Positions 22,701 to 35,451 of a stretch of 64,000 bases of DNA are shown piece after piece. The first letter of the stretch is position 1. Each line of letters begins with the position of its first letter. The stretch comes from Rallus limicola (taxonomy: Eukaryota; Chordata; Aves; Gruiformes; Rallidae). A model generated the notes under the pieces. The model was not told the origin of the DNA. It ran no database searches and saw nothing but the letters and a program-made list of their open reading frames with translations. The translations under genes were made by a program, and so were the position numbers. The stretch covers positions 73,476,520-73,540,519 of the forward strand of contig JAKCOZ010000001.1 in the NCBI GenBank assembly GCA_022605955.1. The letters run 5' to 3'.

Positions 22701-25546
22701 TGGGTTGACGCATTTTAGAATGTCTTCTTCTCTAACTTTTTCTGTCTGAGCTCGGGCCGCGATCTACCCATACTCACCCAGTATGGTAAAAATCAGGGTA
22801 CTCAACACTGCTTTTGGGGCAACATTCGATTTGGTTAAGAGTCCCACGCCTGTGCCGCAATGAAATTCTAATGCATGGGATGTGACACCCTAGTACACAA
22901 TGCAAAATGCTGGGAAATTCTCTCTTTTCCCTGCTCAAAGTGAAAGGAAGCACCATGCATTGAAACACAAGCCTCCACACTAACGTGAGCTTGGTCAGCT
23001 TGGGCTAGAGGTAGGAGATGCAGAGTACTCGTGTCTTTCACTGTATCCAATAAAAAAACGGTGTTACCAAATGAACACCACCTCACCATCAAACATTCTG
23101 AGACAATTTTGATGACTGTTTCCACAAAGCTAATCACAGGAAGAACAACACAGCTGTGGAAAGGAGGAAGGATTAAGTGTGAATGCTATGTATCTTATTT
23201 TCAAAGCCACCGTAAGAAATTAATTATTGCTGGGCTCCCAAATCCCTTCAGGCCTCTTTAAAAAATCTTACCCAAACATACACTGATATATACTGTCCAA
23301 ATTACTTTCACAACCTGTATATCAGACCAGTGTACAGCACGAAACAAGGCTGCTGTGGTAGCGGGAATGGGATGAGAAGGGTTGATTGGCCTAAAAAGAC
23401 CAATATTCCAAGGCAGTTACTGGCGACCCAGCAGGACAGTGAGTTAAATGAAACCTATACATAGATGTCACATTACTGACCCTAAACATCAACAAGCCCC
23501 AATTTTGTAAAGTATCGAAATACTTAACAAATACCAATGCAGTACTACTGTGAAGAAAGTAAGGTATATTTACGGACATATTTTAGCCCACTGCAAAAGG
23601 TAGCACCCCTATTAGTGTTTCTACCATGAATTTTCTGATTTTCAGAAGTTCAGAGTTTAACGGTAAAATCAACATCAGAGATAAAATAGGATTTCAGCCA
23701 TATTCTTTTGCCAAATTCAGCTAGATCCATTTGGTTCCCTTAATGAAATAAATATGCTGCTGTATTCTATGGTAATGGCCCAAAACACTTTAATAACACT
23801 ATCACAAGCTGTAATGTTTTGGTGCATTAACGGAGAACACACTGTTATAATTTGTAGAGTGTTTTGAGCCATGAAAGGGAAAAGAAAAATGAGGAAAAGG
23901 AAAAGAAAAGGCTTTGCTGCCAGATGCTGTTTTCACACTCCAGTGTGGAGAGAAGTGTAACCTCCTGAGCAGACACTTCACCTTCAGAAGGCCAGAGAGC
24001 TGCTGGATTTGCAGCCCAGGTGTGCTGGGGGACGGACGGTCTTCCCCAGTGCAGCACCTATGGGGACGCTGCTTTCTGGGCCCCTGAGTGCATCAGGCGG
24101 AGAGACAGGTACCACTTCTCGTGGCTCCCTGTGTCTCCGATGGCTTGACCTCATTCCCTTGCACACCAACCAGCAGTCCCAAGCCCCTTTGGGAGAAACG
24201 GATACTCTGCCTAAAGGAAGGAGCTGAAAAAAGGCACTCTGCAGCAGTCCCCAAAGACAATTCAGCTCCCTCGATATACCACAAACAGATTGCCTCCGGC
24301 AGCCGCCGCTGGAGCAGTGTGTGGCAGAGCTGTGGTTACCAAACCAAACTACAGCCTGCAATGTAGTTAAGAGGATTCTGCTCCAGTGCAGATTTTAAAC
24401 AGAGTGTGATCACTCCAAACAGCAAGACACAGAGGTGCAGATATAGCTGAAAAATGCTTTTTAAAATCTCAGTTTCTACTAATGTGAGAGCATTTGAAAC
24501 TTTCTTATTGCTTTCCTGTTGTGTTGATAATCACAGGATACTGATCTCAAAGCATCTTCCAGTTTAGAAGCATTGACTTTTAAAAATGTGTTCTTTCTTG
24601 TATGCTTGTCTTTTATTTTACTTAATTTATGTTTGTCCATGAAGAAAAGAATACTCAAGCTGTAGCTTGCTGACTGCCCTGCTCCCTGTAATTCTACAGT
24701 TTGGCAGTCTCCGAGAAAGATAATTTAAACTTGCTGTACTGTATGTGGTCAGAGGAGTTACCTGTGACGTGATTCATGTCTACAACTATGGGATTAAGGA
24801 ATGTAAATCCAGTAGTCTGCAACACTTTCCTCCTTAGCTATCTAACGAATGGACAGGGACAGAAACAGACCATTGGTAAAAATGGCAAACAGGTAATTCA
24901 TTTCTGCAAAGTGAAAGGGATGCTTAGAAGCTGGGCTAGAAGTTACACCCAAACTCAACAGATTGGCAAAACTGACGTGGATTACAAACATAAAAGCTAG
25001 TCTCAAGAATCACTAGGAGCTATAGGTACTGTTGCATCCAAATTTCCTTCTTAAGACTGATCTTGCAAAATCCACTGAATGGAAAACACTAGGAACTTCT
25101 GAAAGGAGAAAGTGTTTTTGAGGAAACAGAGCCTTGGTATTGGGGAAATAACTGCACTCTGACTTAACCTCAGGGAACAGGATAATGCTATCCAGGCACA
25201 ACAGGATAATTAAGTTTAACACTCTGAAAGTTACATCTCCAGATAACATGGTATCTTCTATTGAGCTAAGTTCAGTTGATGACTTTGTAAGGAAAATAAA
25301 GAGAACAAGCATCCTGACCTAGAGTGGTTTGTTGTCTAATGCTTAGATCTATAGTCTACAGTGACTAGGTATTTCACAGTGTCAATCTGTGCCTACTATT
25401 AGCCTCCATTCGTAAAAATGCTAAAATATCCTTCTGGTAACAGTGACCCCTAGCAAGGAATCAGACATAAGAATGACAGGATGAGAGCAAGAGCACAAGA
25501 ACTTAGAATGACTTGCACTGTTCTGGTCATCCGTGATTTATGTCAC
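19770..25546 (-). other. SOX5 intron between exons B and C, segment 3
   Basis: About 5.8 kb of intron, AT-rich except for a GC-rich block at about 24,001-24,360 (listed separately). No gene, RNA or repeat family was recognised in the rest. A 117-codon minus-strand frame (20,424-20,777) crosses low-complexity DNA and looks random. Confidence 0.75.
24001..24360. other. GC-rich block of unknown function
   Basis: By hand count this 360-base block is about 58% G+C (209 of 360) with 11 CpG, clearly above its AT-rich surroundings. Open frames of up to 125 codons (minus) and 92 codons (plus) overlap it, which partly reflects fewer stop codons in GC-rich DNA. Observed/expected CpG is only about 0.36, so it is not a CpG island by usual criteria. 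I recognise no protein or repeat family. Possibilities are an alternative SOX5 exon, an enhancer, or an old retroposed segment. Confidence 0.45.
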
Positions 25547-25738
25547 AGTGAGGGTGACAAAGCACTGGGACAGGCTGACCAGGGTGGTAGTGGAGTCTCC
25601 TTCTCTGGAGATATTCAAAACCGGTCTGGATGTCTCCCTGTGCAATATGAGCTAGGGAGCTGCTCTGGCAGGGGGGTTGGACGCGATGATCTCTTGAGGT
25701 CCCTTCCAACCCCTACGATTCTGTGATTCTGTGATTAT
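25547..25738 (+). mobile_element. CR1 LINE, short 5'-truncated copy with possible target-site duplication
   Basis: About 190 bases of CR1 3' end. It starts in the ORF2 C-terminus (AGTGAGGGTGACAAAGCACT), runs through GGTTGGACGCGATGATCTCT and ends in ATTCTGTG octamers. The left flank has GTGATTTATGTCAC (25,533-25,546) and the right end has GTGATTATGTCAC (25,731-25,743), a near-identical direct repeat with one base inserted. The right copy overlaps the last octamer, so the exact 3' limit is ambiguous. Confidence 0.92.
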
Positions 25739-26451
25739 GTCACTGGCCAGTGATACTGTCCCCACATACACATTTACTATGCTGTTTGTTTCTATCCCAT
25801 TCTGTCAACTGGAAATGGCCTAAAACTTTGGAGAAAATAACCACCATAAACAAGACTGTAGTAAGAAACAAGACATAAATCAAAATTCTTATATGCTCAT
25901 ATATTATACTGATCTGCATCTAATAACAAACCATGTCATATGACCTCGGTACAACAAAGCTAGCCAGATTTCAAGGGAGATTTGCTTGAGTTAAATTTTT
26001 GGGATGCATGAAATGTAGCACTTTGATTTGTGGACCTAAAGGAGTAAGTGAGTGTCAGTAAGCAGTTAGTTTTGTGTAAGTCAGCTTTTCTCACTGTTGT
26101 TATTTGTTATTTGTAGCATTGTTCTGCAAGCTCTGAAGTGTGCATGTTAGTGATTTGCAGTTTTCCTGTGTGTTTGTCTGTCACGACGTTCTGCTGAGGC
26201 ACTGTAAATATACACTATTGGCAGAGCTCAGCACGAAGACAATGAATTCCAAAAATATCCAGAAAAAAAAAATCACTAGTCTGACAGCAGCTTTCATGTT
26301 TTATAGGAGGCCTGTAGCCCCCCAGTTTATGGTTTCAGAGCAAGCATCTCTGCAGCCACCCAAGCCCCACTCAGTGTTCCTTTCCATCCCCCCTCATCTG
26401 TCTGTCCATCACACACACACATAAACCCCCCTCCCCGGACCGTTTGCTCAG

Positions 26452-26495
26452 GATTATACAATCTTATTTGCATGATTATATAATCTTCTTTTCAG
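26452..26495. repeat. Diverged tandem duplication with a GATTATATAATC palindrome
   Basis: Two adjacent 22-base units share the start GATTATAYAATCTTMTT. The second unit begins with the perfect 12-base palindrome GATTATATAATC (26,474-26,485). An octamer-like ATTTGCAT (26,466-26,473) ends the first unit. The motif pattern suggests homeodomain or POU binding, but this is inference. Confidence 0.5.
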
Positions 26496-28613
26496 CAACA
26501 TCCCTCTGAAAAGAGCAAACAACATAATAGGAAAACCAGTACCACAAGCCAACTATTTCAAAACCCTGTGTCTGGAATGTGCAAAGGGCACAAAGTAGAA
26601 AAAAAAGTTTTAATTTTTTTTTTTTTTTAATTTGTTTTGTTTTGTTACTGGCGTTTTCATACAGACCTTTCCAGGGAGAATTAATTCCAAATGAATGCAA
26701 GCCACAAAACACCCTGTCCTGTCCTGTGGAACACAAGCATTTCACAGGTTTGCTCTGTTGTCAAGTAGGGAGAGAGGGGTCTTTTCCTTTATCTCAAAGG
26801 ACAGGTACAAAGGTAGCTACTTCTTTCTCAAGAGAAGCTACTTTGGGGCCATTCTCAGATCCTTTTCTCACCCCTGGTTTTAAACTCTGGCTGAGAGGTG
26901 CTCCTATTGCTGCCATTTTGACACAGGTTTTCTCTTGCAGCTGGGCGAACTCCTAACATCAACACCACCACCCCCACCATCCAAAGTCCCAGTTGTATCC
27001 CACAGAAGAATAAACATGGGTTTAGCTGATCTATATGCCTCCACTCCTCAAGTCCGCTTTTCTTTCATACACTTCAGACTTTGTCCTAGACAGGACGTTG
27101 TGTAAGTGAAGACTGTCATATTCCAATCTGCAAACAGGCTCTTCTGCTGGCTGCTAAAACTACTTACGATGTCAGTTACTTCAGCAATATTCATCTAAAA
27201 TTAATGCCTTATAAATAATCAAGGAGTAATCTGCTTCTGTCTGTCAGGCTAACCCCAAAAAGAAAGAAGTGTAACATTTTTTGTGAGAGAAAAGAAATTA
27301 AGGCTGACCTGACCTCACAAGTATGCTCGCCAGACAGTTACACGCTCTTTCTTGCATGACCTATTTTCCCCCCACTCACACCACGGAGACGTTTCAAACA
27401 AATGGCCAGTTAATTCAGACTGCTTAAAACACAGGGCTTCCCACCCAAACAAGACAGTCAGGCATCTTAATGGCTTTGTCAGGTTTCTGAAAGTTTCTAG
27501 TGACTTGTTATCTCTTTCTGAGTTGAAACAGAACTCTCTTTACCTCATCCATAAAGGGCAATGTCAAGTGTCATGCTTTTCCAGAAATTATTGTACTGGG
27601 TACAGATCGTGGCCTAGTATTTTGTTGGGTATTGCAGTGCATGAATGGTCCGCATGAAGAAGTACATGTATACAAGAAGTATAGCTGTGGCTATACTGTA
27701 GCTACAAACTAACTGTAACACAAACTAACACAAGGAGTAACTTACAGCTAAAGAAAATATAACTTAAGAAAGCCTTCCTATAGCTTAAGTAAACCTTCTG
27801 ATAGCCTCGGTTCCAATGCTGAAATACTTCCAACCTGCTCAAAAGATCATCAAAAGTACTGCCTATTGAATTCCCATGAGACACAGAGAACATCTGTTTC
27901 TACTACTAGAATCAGACACTGCACTAGTTATGAAGAGCCGCATCACCTGTAGTAGGAACTATTTAACACCTGTGATTTCAACCTTTTTGGTTTCAGAACT
28001 CCACACATTTCTTTGTAGAGACAAAGACAAATGTATCATGACGTAAAAAACTATCAACAACACGTTAACTTTTCTAAGACACCTCTCAGGCCCAATAAAA
28101 GTTTTAACAGTGCCCTAGCAGAAAATCACTGAATTATATTATTATCAGACATTTAAGGTCACTACAAGAAAAAGGTGTAGAAACGGTCATCTTCTGCTAA
28201 TTCACAGAAGTCAAGAAAGTAAGAGAAAGCCTGAAAGACAGACAAAGGAAAATGGAAACAATGCAAGAGATGAAGGGAAAGAAAACTAGAATAAATGTGT
28301 GCATAGGGAAGACAGGGCAAAGGAGGGGGTTTCTTTATGCTGAGTCTTACATGTAAAAAGGTGGCGATATGAAGCTGAAGGCTGGCAAATAGGAAATAAC
28401 ATGGAAAAGACACTGCTTGTGCTATTTCCATTGTCCAAATGTCAAATGCCTTCTGGGAACATGGGGGGTGGGGGAGGAGTAATTAATAGCTGTATAAGCA
28501 TCTTGTAAGGGGTTCTTCCTGAAGGGGATTTCTTGAGAACTGCTAGGCTCCAATGCTAGCCCATATGGATTCAGGAAAGTCAGAGAAAATGCTGGCTGCA
28601 CTTTTTCCAGGCT

Positions 28614-28702
28614 ATTTGCATATGTTCTTTAGTATGCAGAATGTCTCTGTATGTAATTGAATTGTTGTTTTTGCCTCTATTAATACATATGCAAATGAGT
28701 CA
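28614..28702. promoter_or_regulatory. Candidate enhancer: inverted octamer sites with SOX and AP-1 motifs
   Basis: ATTTGCATATG (28,614-28,624) is repeated as its exact reverse complement CATATGCAAAT (28,686-28,696). Both contain a perfect POU octamer. Between them is ATTGTT (28,661-28,666), a SOX-type core. A perfect AP-1 site TGAGTCA (28,696-28,702) abuts the second octamer. The cluster lies in otherwise plain AT-rich intron. Function is inferred only from motif density. Confidence 0.4.
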
Positions 28703-31700
28703 CTACTGCAGCTGTGCTGTATTAATCATATGTGTGCTTCTGTCTGTCTGCCCTGCAGGCTCAGGGTCGGAGGGAGGGGGAAGAGGGAATTCAGTCTCTT
28801 TAACCTACAAGAAAACTCACTCATGCAGACAGAGGTCTGCTAGCAAACAGCAGGCCTGAGTTACAACTGGAAGGAAGATAGGCTGGTCATTTTTTCAGCC
28901 TTCTTCATTTTTCATAGATATGGATGGAATCCAAAAGTTATGCGGAAAGGACTGTTAATCTAGATGAAATGACTATGCTACCACTGCTAATTCCCCTGGA
29001 GTGCTGGGGAAGGAGTTGCAATCTGACAGCCCACAGAGTAGCCACGGTATTGTTTTACCATGTGTATTTACCACCAGTGAATGTCCACTGTGCCTATGTT
29101 CAGACACTCACAGTGGTCAGTAAAATACAAAGCGTTTAGATACAGTCTGTCATAATGACTGTCTTTTCTAAATTGATTGGATTCTGATAAAATGATGTAA
29201 TGAAGCTTTTCATCCAAATCTATTTTGATAAAATATATTGAGTTTACCCATAACACTAAGAATATATCAAAGGCAAGTATGGGCTGTTCAGATGCCAACT
29301 GCAAAGCACATTTACCTACCATGAACAAGATTTATTTGAGCTGTTATGTTCTGCAGTTCATGCTTTTACACAATTTATCACAATCTCTACCTCTCACCAG
29401 GTACCCAAAAGCGAGGACTAGTTGCATCCTGGTGTTCTGAGGCTTGCTTTGGACTTAATTGGGAGGCACTTTTTCTGCAACATAGGGGTTGCTCAAAAAT
29501 ACTATGGGCAATCAATAGCCCCTCACCTCCCACCTTTCTTATACAGTTTAACGAATATTTTAAAATCATCACTAAGACTTCACAATAACTACGGTATCTT
29601 GAAAAGCTCAAATTTTTGAAGACAACTTACCCTACACCCTCACAGAGATCTTCACGCTGTTCAGATAGTTGTAGCTTCCCTTACATGAAGGGCATTACGC
29701 CCCATTTTTCCAGCTGAAGAACTGGACCTTGGTCTTCAATGAACTCTTTTACAATGGCCATCTTGGCTGCCCATTTGCAGAACAGGTGGCGAGTATCTAG
29801 TGGCCAGCACATTCACTTACAAAGCCAGAAACAAGTGGTGGACAGAAGCAGGGAACATAGAATCTGCACGAACGTAGCAATTAAAAAAACTATAAAAGGG
29901 CGTCCAAGAAAAATGTATACATATTATGTTGTTTTATTACTCCTATTATTATCATTATTTGTGATGGCCATCAGAAACAGCATTGCAATACACTGAGCTA
30001 ATGGCAGATGGACAACTGCCATCTTTTCGTTATGCTAATGAGAAATGTTGCTTTTCATGTACTTAGCTGTTTTTTTTCCCCAGATGTGTGTGCTCACAGT
30101 GAAAAACTAATTCTACTTTTTTATGCTTAAGTGGATTGCATGAGTATTATAATATTGTAATTAAACTGTGCACTAATGATTCATTCCCTACAAATTAAGT
30201 CAGAGTCCTATTAATGAGAACAGGTAAAGTAGAAAAGCAAACAGTGAAAGGATACTGACTCTCGCTGTTGAAAAGCCAGTTTAGATGGTATTTAAAGGTA
30301 GGCACTGCCCAGCAAATAGAAGGAATAACCTTGCACTGCTAAGAAATGGTTTACCATCTTGTAGGAAAAGAATTGGTTATAGTAATATCCCAAAGAGGTC
30401 ATGAATGTAGATTGCAGAGTAAATGAATAATGGATAAAGTATTGCCATCTCTTGGCTACATTCCGTAGAGACAATAATGGGGCTTCGGACTTTTCTTCTC
30501 AATCAGAAATAATTCATATGTCTTTGCAGCTCTGGCAAGTTGGCTCCCCAATACAAGGGAAAAAAAATAATCAAGCTTTCAGTATTCAGATGTATCACTA
30601 CAGTGTTCATACAGTTTTGTTTTTTTTCAGGGTATTCTTTCACAGATTTGAAGTGCTGTTACATGGTAAGACCAACTGCTTAATCTGGTCAAAACTGGTT
30701 ATGTCTACAGATTATAGTATAAAATCAGAAGGGGATATGAAAATTTTTAAAAAAAGTGCTTCATAATGCATGAAAATACAGTGCCATCTCTTAAATAGAG
30801 ACAGGAAGTTCTATCATCAGCAACATTTCAAGTGAAATTTAAGGAGATACTTCAGAGAAACACCTGAACTGGCAAGAGGAGAGAAGTAGCTCATACCTGC
30901 TATGGTGCAGAAGCCAAAAGGAAGCTAGTATGTAAGAAAAAAAAAAAGCTATCTGACTGAGCAGGCAGTCCTCATGCTTTATTTTTGTTTCACAGGCAAC
31001 AGACGTTTTATGTAATACTCATATGACCATTGGAACAGTCTATCTTCTGATCAGTCACTGTATACTTGTTAAATAGCTTGATGCTTTGTTTCCTTCAAGT
31101 AAAAGGAAGCATGGAGACCACGGATGATTACGCAACCCTTAAGATATCTATAAGCAAGGCTTTCCAAAGGAAAATTTGTAATGAGTCCGACACCTAAATA
31201 ACAGCAAGATGAACAATTCTGAGAAGCACTTCAACTGCATGGATTTAACTTTTCTCAAAATCTAGCTATTTATGTCAGTGCCTACATGTGGCCCAAAGTC
31301 TTCTAAAAACACGGTCCAGGCTACATATGCTAAATTCCACTGAAACTCAGTCCATGGTATCTATCTTCCCCCACCACTGAAAAGAACAGGTCTGTAGTAA
31401 GAAAAATAAAATGACCCAAGCACTTAACAAAGTGCAGACTGAAAAACTTGGCCAAATTATTTTTTCAGCTGTTTCAGGCCAGAATCTGCTCATTATCTTT
31501 ATACGAAGAGCCAAAGAGAATCAGTAAGGATTCTTCGAATGGCTGGTTTTCAGAACTGAGACCCAGCTAAGATGCTTTCATGTTCATAGGCTGACATGAA
31601 GTTCTCTTAATCCATATAGTGACAGATTTGGTCATGATATTGAACAAAAGTGCCGATAATCACAACATCCTGTTTCACACTAAGATGAAGAGAGTTTGAA

Positions 31701-34164
31701 GATGGGTGCCCAAAACTTTTTGGGGTGTTTTTCCAAGAAGAGACATTAGCAGGAAGTCTGCATGACATCAGACTGCTATGCTGTTTTGACAGACCGCAAA
31801 ATGTCCATATACTGCTGCTACATGGGCAGCTGTCATTATACATCCAGCATTATCATTCAATATAGTTATGGGTGTATACACCATTTGTATTACTGCCAAT
31901 TAATCAGTTGTTGTCACTATTTGGTTCTCTAACAAGCAATCTGGGAAATCTGAACCATTTGCACTCCCAATGATGCAGATTTCTTTCAATTTTTAGATCA
32001 GACGACCAGGTCCATTGTTTCCTAATGCTCAGAAAGCACTCAAGAATTACTTTTTCTCAGAAAAGAAACCACCTGATATAATTTTATTCTAAATTTTCTC
32101 AGACTTCTGGAAACACCTTTTTCATACTAGGTATGGCCAAGATAGATTGGTATTAGAATATTCACTTCAGTTTACTTTGTGTAAAACTAGTTACATGATA
32201 TCTACGCTTCCAGCGTTGGATGTAAGATCCTTGAGACAGAGGAATTTCATTCCCTCACCTGCTGAACCACATAGGAAAATATCATGTTCATTTAAGGTGT
32301 ACAGCAGTACAGCTCTTTGCCAGAGGACTGGTTCAAGTATGCAGTGCCTTAGTTCCAGCTTCTCCAACATGGCCCCATCCATCTATTCCTTTGTGGACAT
32401 CAAACAATATAAGTTTTAGTTTCCATTCCTGTGGAGTCATTAGTCTCTCTGTAGATACTGGAAATAAAGGCAATCAGGTATGGCTAATTGTGGTGGCTAT
32501 CAGATGACAGAATCTGCATATTCCAGGGGGAATCAAAGACATGGAGAGAAAGGGAGGGCTTCAGATTACGAACCTGACAGTGGGAATCAACAGGGCATTT
32601 CAAAATGAAAGCTTACATACATTTTCACTGACAAGGAGTATCTTTGCCATAGGAAAACCATCAGGTGTTAGCTTTTCTTCTAAGATACAACATGCATTTC
32701 ATTTACAAAAAGAAAATCTGATTTTGACAACCAGGGATAAAAAAGGACTTCCTGTTGATCTCACAGTACACTACTAAAGAAATGCCCTGACTTAAAATTC
32801 TCTAATGAAATAACAAAGACATGTTTATCGCTATATAAACAAACAAGAAAAATTCCCTGGCTTTGTCTTCACTAAGACAACGTTGTTTACCAAATTCTGC
32901 TGGGAGCAACAAACTGAGCATTGTGTCAGGTTCTTTGATCTTCCCTGAAAATTATTGCTTCTAGTATACAAAGACTGAAAGATGAGTGATAGGGAGGACA
33001 GAAAAAGAAGAAAAGAAGGAACTTTTCTGACCTTGTACTGTCTGATGACCAGAGGACAGAGGGTTTGTTGGGAACGCTATGGTTACATGTAATGCAGAGG
33101 AATGTCTGAAGGAAGAGTTCCTCCTTGAAAGAGACTGTTGTGGCTGCACATTAACACATGCCATTTAAAGGTCGTTTTGAACCAGTTCTTCATGACAAAA
33201 TCATGAATGTTTCTTGACTGAATAAACAGTCATCACTGACCTAAACTAGATTTAAACAGAGTTTGGAAGACACAATCCTTCTAGGCTTGTAGCTATGCTA
33301 GATCCAGCTCTGCTCATGTTCACATAGGATAGAGTCTGTTCTGACTACTGTATCATAAAAGCTTTCTTAAAGCACATCAAGTCTCTCTGACTCTTTCAAA
33401 TGGCACCAGAAACTAAGAAGCATGTCCAAATTTCTATTAGATAGGTTGCACCAACAGCTAAAAATTGTTGTTAAGACATGAAGGAAGACAATTTTAATTC
33501 TTTTACAGTATAAACATACTCTTAGAGAACACGTCTGAAAGATTGAAGGAGCCTACAGAGTTAGTAATTTGAACTTCTCTCACTGACTGGCTGCCAAACT
33601 CGCCCTTTTAATTCCAGACTAACTAACATTTGCACAAAGCCCACCTTTTTATATGGAAACTGTCATTGTGACAAAGCCTATTTTAATCATAATTCTTCAG
33701 CCCACTACATGCAGAGATATGGCCCAAAGCCGGTCCCAAAATGAAAGTAAATCACCCTCCCAACTATCTGTAGCACTGATACATTATTCCAGGACTAGCC
33801 TGAATGACCGCAGAAGTAAGAATTACACCACTGCTAGCTAGCTCCGGTTTTCTTCCCCACCCCCCCACCCCCTTTCTTCCCTATGTGTGTTCATGTATGT
33901 TTGGCTACTATAAGAACTTTATCAGTACTGATGTTACTTCTCAAAATTCATTTCAGAGGGATGACTTTTATGGCTCCCATGATGCTTAAGCTGCCTACGG
34001 TATTTGTAACTCACGGAATCAGAAACTAACACACAGACAGTGTAGCTTTTCATACAAAGGCACAATAGGAATGAATGTATTAACCTCTGTGGTGCATGGA
34101 ATGTGTCAGCTTACACACTGGCAGCTATTTCTGTAAAACTCAGCTAACTTCCGATGGCTGTGTT

Positions 34165-34169
<5 letters not shown>

Positions 34170-34196
<27 letters not shown>
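34170..34196. repeat. Homopolymer A tract, 27 bases
   Basis: An uninterrupted run of 27 A on the plus strand, followed by TTACG. I see no retroposed gene or SINE upstream and no clear flanking duplication. It is likely length-polymorphic. Confidence 0.9.
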
Positions 34197-34867
34197 TTAC
34201 GTTTTTTTCTCCTCCTAAGAACTATGTCCCACGCTCTTGTGTGCTGGCCAAACAACTGAAATATCTGATGTAGAGAGTCTACTTCGTACTGGTGCTGGCC
34301 AAACTGAGTTTGAGAATGCATTTTATATCTACTGTTTATAAATGCTGAGCTCTTCCAAGCAGGTATAAAGCTTTGCTGTTCCATGTGACTTGGCAAATAA
34401 TAATGAGCAGAGAGACAAATTAGCAATGGAGAGTATGGGAATTTTTTTGTTCCCACAAAAGAGTGTCAATCTGGATTTTGCAGAACTAGAGATGATTTGA
34501 ATCTTGGTTTCATTTTAGTCCCAAATTTTACCCAGCTTCAGGCCACCAGCAAAATATACATGGTAGGTAACAGAATTCAAGCTGTGGAGACGGACATTGT
34601 ATTTTCTTCATTCCAATGACTTGACAAGGGTTGTATGCTGCAGTTGTAGGCTGATCAGGAATACCTGAGGAACAGCTGCACTGCTATCATTAAGTACCAT
34701 GGACACCCCAATACCTCCAAAATTTGTGTTTTCTGAATCAGAGACATCTTCCTACCAGGCCAACTTTTTAATATAGCTCAAAAAAAAATAAAATTCTTTA
34801 GTACCCTTCCACCTGTTTTCTAATTGCCCATGTTAAATTAGTATAATTGCTAATTATCTGCACTACA

Positions 34868-34955
34868 GCAGTGCCTAAAATGTGCTGGGTACCATAAAAC
34901 ACCATAGGAGGGGCCAGCCATTGCTCTGAAGAGCTTATAGCCTACAAGGACCTAA
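34868..34955 (+). mobile_element. Probable ancient L3/CR1-like LINE remnant
   Basis: AATGTGCTGGGTACCATAAA followed by ...GCTCTGAAGAGCTTATAGCC resembles the widespread old amniote repeat '...tgctgggcactgtacaaa...ccccaaagagcttacaatct...'. It is strongly diverged, and recognition is from memory of that consensus. Confidence 0.45.
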
Positions 34956-35365
34956 TCATGCTAAGTGACTTCGAAGCAGTTTAAAAGTGCTTGCCAGGAC
35001 TGAGCCTTTCTGGCCGGCAATGGTTTTCCTTTGCTGGTTTTACACCTTGCCAGCCCTTACCAGCTGCACCAAGAAAGACAAGCGAACATACTGCTCCCCG
35101 GAAATCTGAAGCACACCCCAAAAAGTGGTTCAACTGACAATAAATGCACAAAAATGTTCCCCCAAGGTAATAAATAAATAAATAATTTTTTAAAAAAGAT
35201 AGAGAAAACGTCTATGATTCAACGATCACTTTGCTTGGGAGGCAAATTTGTACGCCAAGAGAGCAGACCAAAAACCCTGTTAATTGCATTGTGTTCAAAT
35301 GGAAGAGAAAACTGTTTTTCGTATTTACTTAACCTTTGCCTCTTCCGCATTGTTTTCGGACTTAC

Positions 35366-35451
35366 CTGCAGTTGGAGTGGGCCTAAGCCTGGTGTTGCTG
35401 CGGCAGCAGCTGCCATGGTAGTTGGGATCAGCTGAACAGGGTAAGGGTCAC
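35366..35451 (-). CDS. SOX5: SOX5 coding exon B (polyalanine segment)
   Basis: This 86-base exon completes a serine codon (A|GT) and then reads [20 protein letters not shown] followed by GLGPLQLQ. It matches SOX5 about residues 311-339 (recollected numbering). Six alanines in a row are encoded by mixed codons (GCA GCT GCT GCC GCA GCA), so slippage is less likely than in a pure repeat. The acceptor is CTTACTTAG|GTGACC, with a short, weak pyrimidine run. The donor CAG|GTAAGT is a perfect consensus. Because 86 is not a multiple of three, skipping this exon alone would shift the frame; skipping exons A and B together (207 or 210 bases) would keep it. A long minus-sense pyrimidine tract lies about 290-365 bases upstream of the acceptor. 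Confidence 0.95.

Larger units (their letters stand above)
25739..35365 (-). other. SOX5 intron between exons B and C, segment 4
   Basis: About 9.6 kb of intron running up to exon B. It holds a 22-base tandem duplication (26,452-26,495), a CA run (26,411-26,423), a possible POU/SOX/AP-1 cluster (28,614-28,702), a 27-base A tract (34,170-34,196), a probable ancient LINE remnant (34,868-34,955) and an AATA run (35,169-35,185). No gene was recognised. Confidence 0.75.

Noticed and set aside
27678..27697. 8-bp inverted repeat AGTATAGC/GCTATACT
   Set aside because: Arms of eight bases are expected several times by chance in 64 kb.
32205..32250. GATGTAAGATCCTTGAGACA, resembling an old repeat motif (tgtaagctccttgagg)
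   Set aside because: The match is too short and lacks the rest of the consensus.
34170..34196. 27-base A run as the tail of a processed pseudogene or SINE
   Set aside because: No coding similarity or SINE body was recognised upstream and no flanking direct repeat was seen.
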